DNA from: Betaproteobacteria bacterium
GTDB lineage: Bacteria; Pseudomonadota; Gammaproteobacteria; Burkholderiales; CAIKXV01
Length of the DNA stretch: 6,369 nucleotides
Assembly: GCA_947456915.1 (NCBI GenBank)
Contig: CANGUQ010000229.1
Coordinates: forward strand, 1-6,369
Direction of reading: 5' to 3'
Within the stretch, counting starts at the first letter, position 1. Every line of letters begins with the position of its first letter. Shown here piece after piece: positions 4,905-6,369 of this stretch. The translations under genes and the position numbers were made by a program. The notes beneath the pieces are model-generated. The model ran no database searches. It was given only the letters and a program-made list of their open reading frames with translations, and was not told the origin of the DNA.

Positions 4905-6369
4905 ATGGGATTTCTATCCGACGAGGAGCTGAGCGGTCTGGCAGGTGCCGAAGAGCAGATGTTTCGGCCGCCGATTCCGACGCGGCCGTTCTCGAGCGAC
5001 GAGTTCATGCCGTCGCGCCAGAGCGAGAAGCAGCGCGAGTTCGAGGCACGCATCCGTTCGATGGGTGATGAACTCGCGCGTCATCAGGGGATGAGCCGGC
5101 GGCGGTTCTTCCGCACGGCGGCCGGCATGGCGGCAGCCTTCGTGGCGATGAACGACACGTGGGGGCCGGTGTTCGGCGTCTCGCGCGCCGAAGCGGCCAC
5201 GCCGGAGATGGCCGCCGAGCGCGCGAAGTCGCTGTCCGGGCAGTTCATCATGGACATGCACACCCACTTCCTGCGCGACGACACGCGCATCAAGGGCTTC
5301 ATCGCGCAGCGCATGGCGGTGGGCAAGGCTGGCTGGAATCCGGCGCTGCAGGGCAAGGAACAGACGATCGAGGATCTGAAGTTCGCGAACTACTTCAAGG
5401 AGATCTTCCTCGACAGCGACACGAAGGTCGCGATGATCAGCGGCGCACCCTCGGACATCCCGATCGACTGGTTTCTCACCAACGAGATGAAGGCCGAGGC
5501 GCGCGCGAAGATCAACAAGGAGGCGGGAACGCGCCGCGCGATGTCGCACGCGATCTTCACGCCCGGCCAGCCGGGCTGGATGGAGCAGGTCGACAATGCG
5601 ATCCGCACGCTGCGCCCGGATTCGTTCAAGGGCTACACGATCGGCGACAACACCAACAAGGACATCTCGAAGTACCCGTGGCGGATGGACGACGAGAAGC
5701 TGCTCTATCCCTTCTACGAGCGGCTGGTGAAGGCGGGACTCACCAACGTGTGCGTGCACAAGGGGCTGTTTCCGCCGTGGGTCGAGCAGAAGTTCCCGCA
5801 CCTGCTGGCGCACTCTGACGTACGCGACGTGGGCCGTGCCGCGCGCGACTGGCCGCAGCTGAACTTCATCATCTACCACTCGGGCTACCGGCATGCCGGC
5901 GGCGGCCGCGCGGAGGATGGCTGGGCGCAGTTCGAGCAGACCGGCCGCGTCGAGTGGGTGAACGACCTCGCCGAGATCCCGGCGAAGTTCGGCGTGAACA
6001 ACGTCTACGGCGATCTCGGCCAGATCTTCGCGCAGACGACGATGGCGGAGCCGCGGCTCGCCGCCGCGCTGATGGGTATCCTCGTCCGCGGTCTGGGTCA
6101 CGAGCGCGTGGTCTGGGGTACCGACGCGGTGTGGACGGGTTCGCCGCAGTGGCAGATCGAGTCGCTGCGCCGGCTGGAGATCCCCGAGGAAATGCAGAAG
6201 AAGTACGGCTTCCGCCCGCTCGGCCCGGCCGATGGTCCGGTAAAGACCGCAATCTTCGGGGGCAACAACGCGCGCATCTACAAGTACCCGATGCCCGCAC
6301 GCGCCGAACTGGAGAACGACCGCTTCGCGCAGATCAAGCGGCAGTACGAGGCCAACGGCGGCGAGCGCA
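4905..6369 (+). CDS. Tat-exported metal-dependent amidohydrolase (Amidohydro_2 type), 3' end outside window
   Basis: Visible are 488 codons of an amidohydrolase-superfamily enzyme with a TIM-barrel metal site; the frame is open to the window edge and the gene is probably near its end. The ATG at 4905 follows GGGAGG (4894-4899) with a 5-nt spacer. Residues 1-62 are a charged, soluble-looking extension. A twin-arginine signal follows: SRRRFFR (64-70), a hydrophobic stretch AAGMAAAFVAM (72-82) and a cleavage site AEA|A after residue 97. Expected metal and catalytic residues are HTH (His119, His121), His285 in CVHKG, His325 in IIYHSG and Asp407 in VVWGTDAVW, in the order seen in ACMSD-like members, which perform hydrolysis or decarboxylation. 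FGGNNARIY (451-459) is the usual end-of-domain motif. Export with a bound metal through Tat to the periplasm is inferred. The substrate is unknown. The gene diverges from a periplasmic binding protein gene across a 230-bp region with back-to-back promoters. Confidence 0.92.
   Translation, partial: MGFLSDEELSGLAGAEEQMFRPPIPTRPFSSDEFMPSRQSEKQREFEARIRSMGDELARHQGMSRRRFFRTAAGMAAAFVAMNDTWGPVFGVSRAEAATPEMAAERAKSLSGQFIMDMHTHFLRDDTRIKGFIAQRMAVGKAGWNPALQGKEQTIEDLKFANYFKEIFLDSDTKVAMISGAPSDIPIDWFLTNEMKAEARAKINKEAGTRRAMSHAIFTPGQPGWMEQVDNAIRTLRPDSFKGYTIGDNTNKDISKYPWRMDDEKLLYPFYERLVKAGLTNVCVHKGLFPPWVEQKFPHLLAHSDVRDVGRAARDWPQLNFIIYHSGYRHAGGGRAEDGWAQFEQTGRVEWVNDLAEIPAKFGVNNVYGDLGQIFAQTTMAEPRLAAALMGILVRGLGHERVVWGTDAVWTGSPQWQIESLRRLEIPEEMQKKYGFRPLGPADGPVKTAIFGGNNARIYKYPMPARAELENDRFAQIKRQYEANGGER

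Noticed and set aside
4914..6101. 395-codon open frame on the minus strand
   Set aside because: It is antisense to the amidohydrolase, whose metal-site motifs confirm the plus strand. The product is Arg/His/Leu-rich with no family resemblance.

Overview
This is a high-GC window with strong G/C preference at third codon positions. The gene families point to a betaproteobacterium of the Burkholderiales type. The main clue is an orphan Bug/TctC-family periplasmic solute-binding protein, a family heavily expanded in that order. The secreted Pro/Tyr-rich protein and the DUF2189 membrane protein fit the same lineage. The organism call is an inference from families and composition; no rRNA or other phylogenetic marker is present.

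Layout: (1) 1-945 (+), the 3' part of a gamma-glutamyltransferase-family Ntn-hydrolase, cut by the window edge. (2) 989-2053 (+), a complete malate/L-lactate/ureidoglycolate-type dehydrogenase (Ldh_2 fold) 43 bp downstream, probably co-transcribed. (3) A 13-bp perfect hairpin directly after its stop codon (2060-2094). (4) 2138-2941 (+), a DUF2189 multi-pass membrane protein. (5) 3095-3598 (+), a small secreted Pro/Tyr/Val-rich protein with a His-Gly N-terminus. (6) 3679-4674 (-), a Bug/TctC solute-binding protein, convergent with the previous gene. (7) A 230-bp divergent promoter region (4675-4904). (8) 4905 to the window end (+), a Tat-exported amidohydrolase, cut by the right edge.

How the genes may work together: the first two could form a small catabolic unit, with an amide-cleaving Ntn-hydrolase followed by a 2-hydroxyacid-type NAD(P)H-dependent oxidoreductase. 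The last two are transcribed divergently from back-to-back promoters. Both products appear to be exported, one by Sec and one by Tat, so a periplasmic binding protein paired with a periplasmic hydrolase is a reasonable guess. The two middle genes look like independent envelope genes.

I found no mobile element, CRISPR array, RNA gene or defence system, and nothing that amounts to a clearly new system. The points most worth a second look are the 62-residue extension in front of the Tat motif of the amidohydrolase, the dyads in the divergent promoter region, and the apparent loss of gamma-glutamyl-binding residues in the GGT-like protein. No gene-free stretch exceeds 300 bases.
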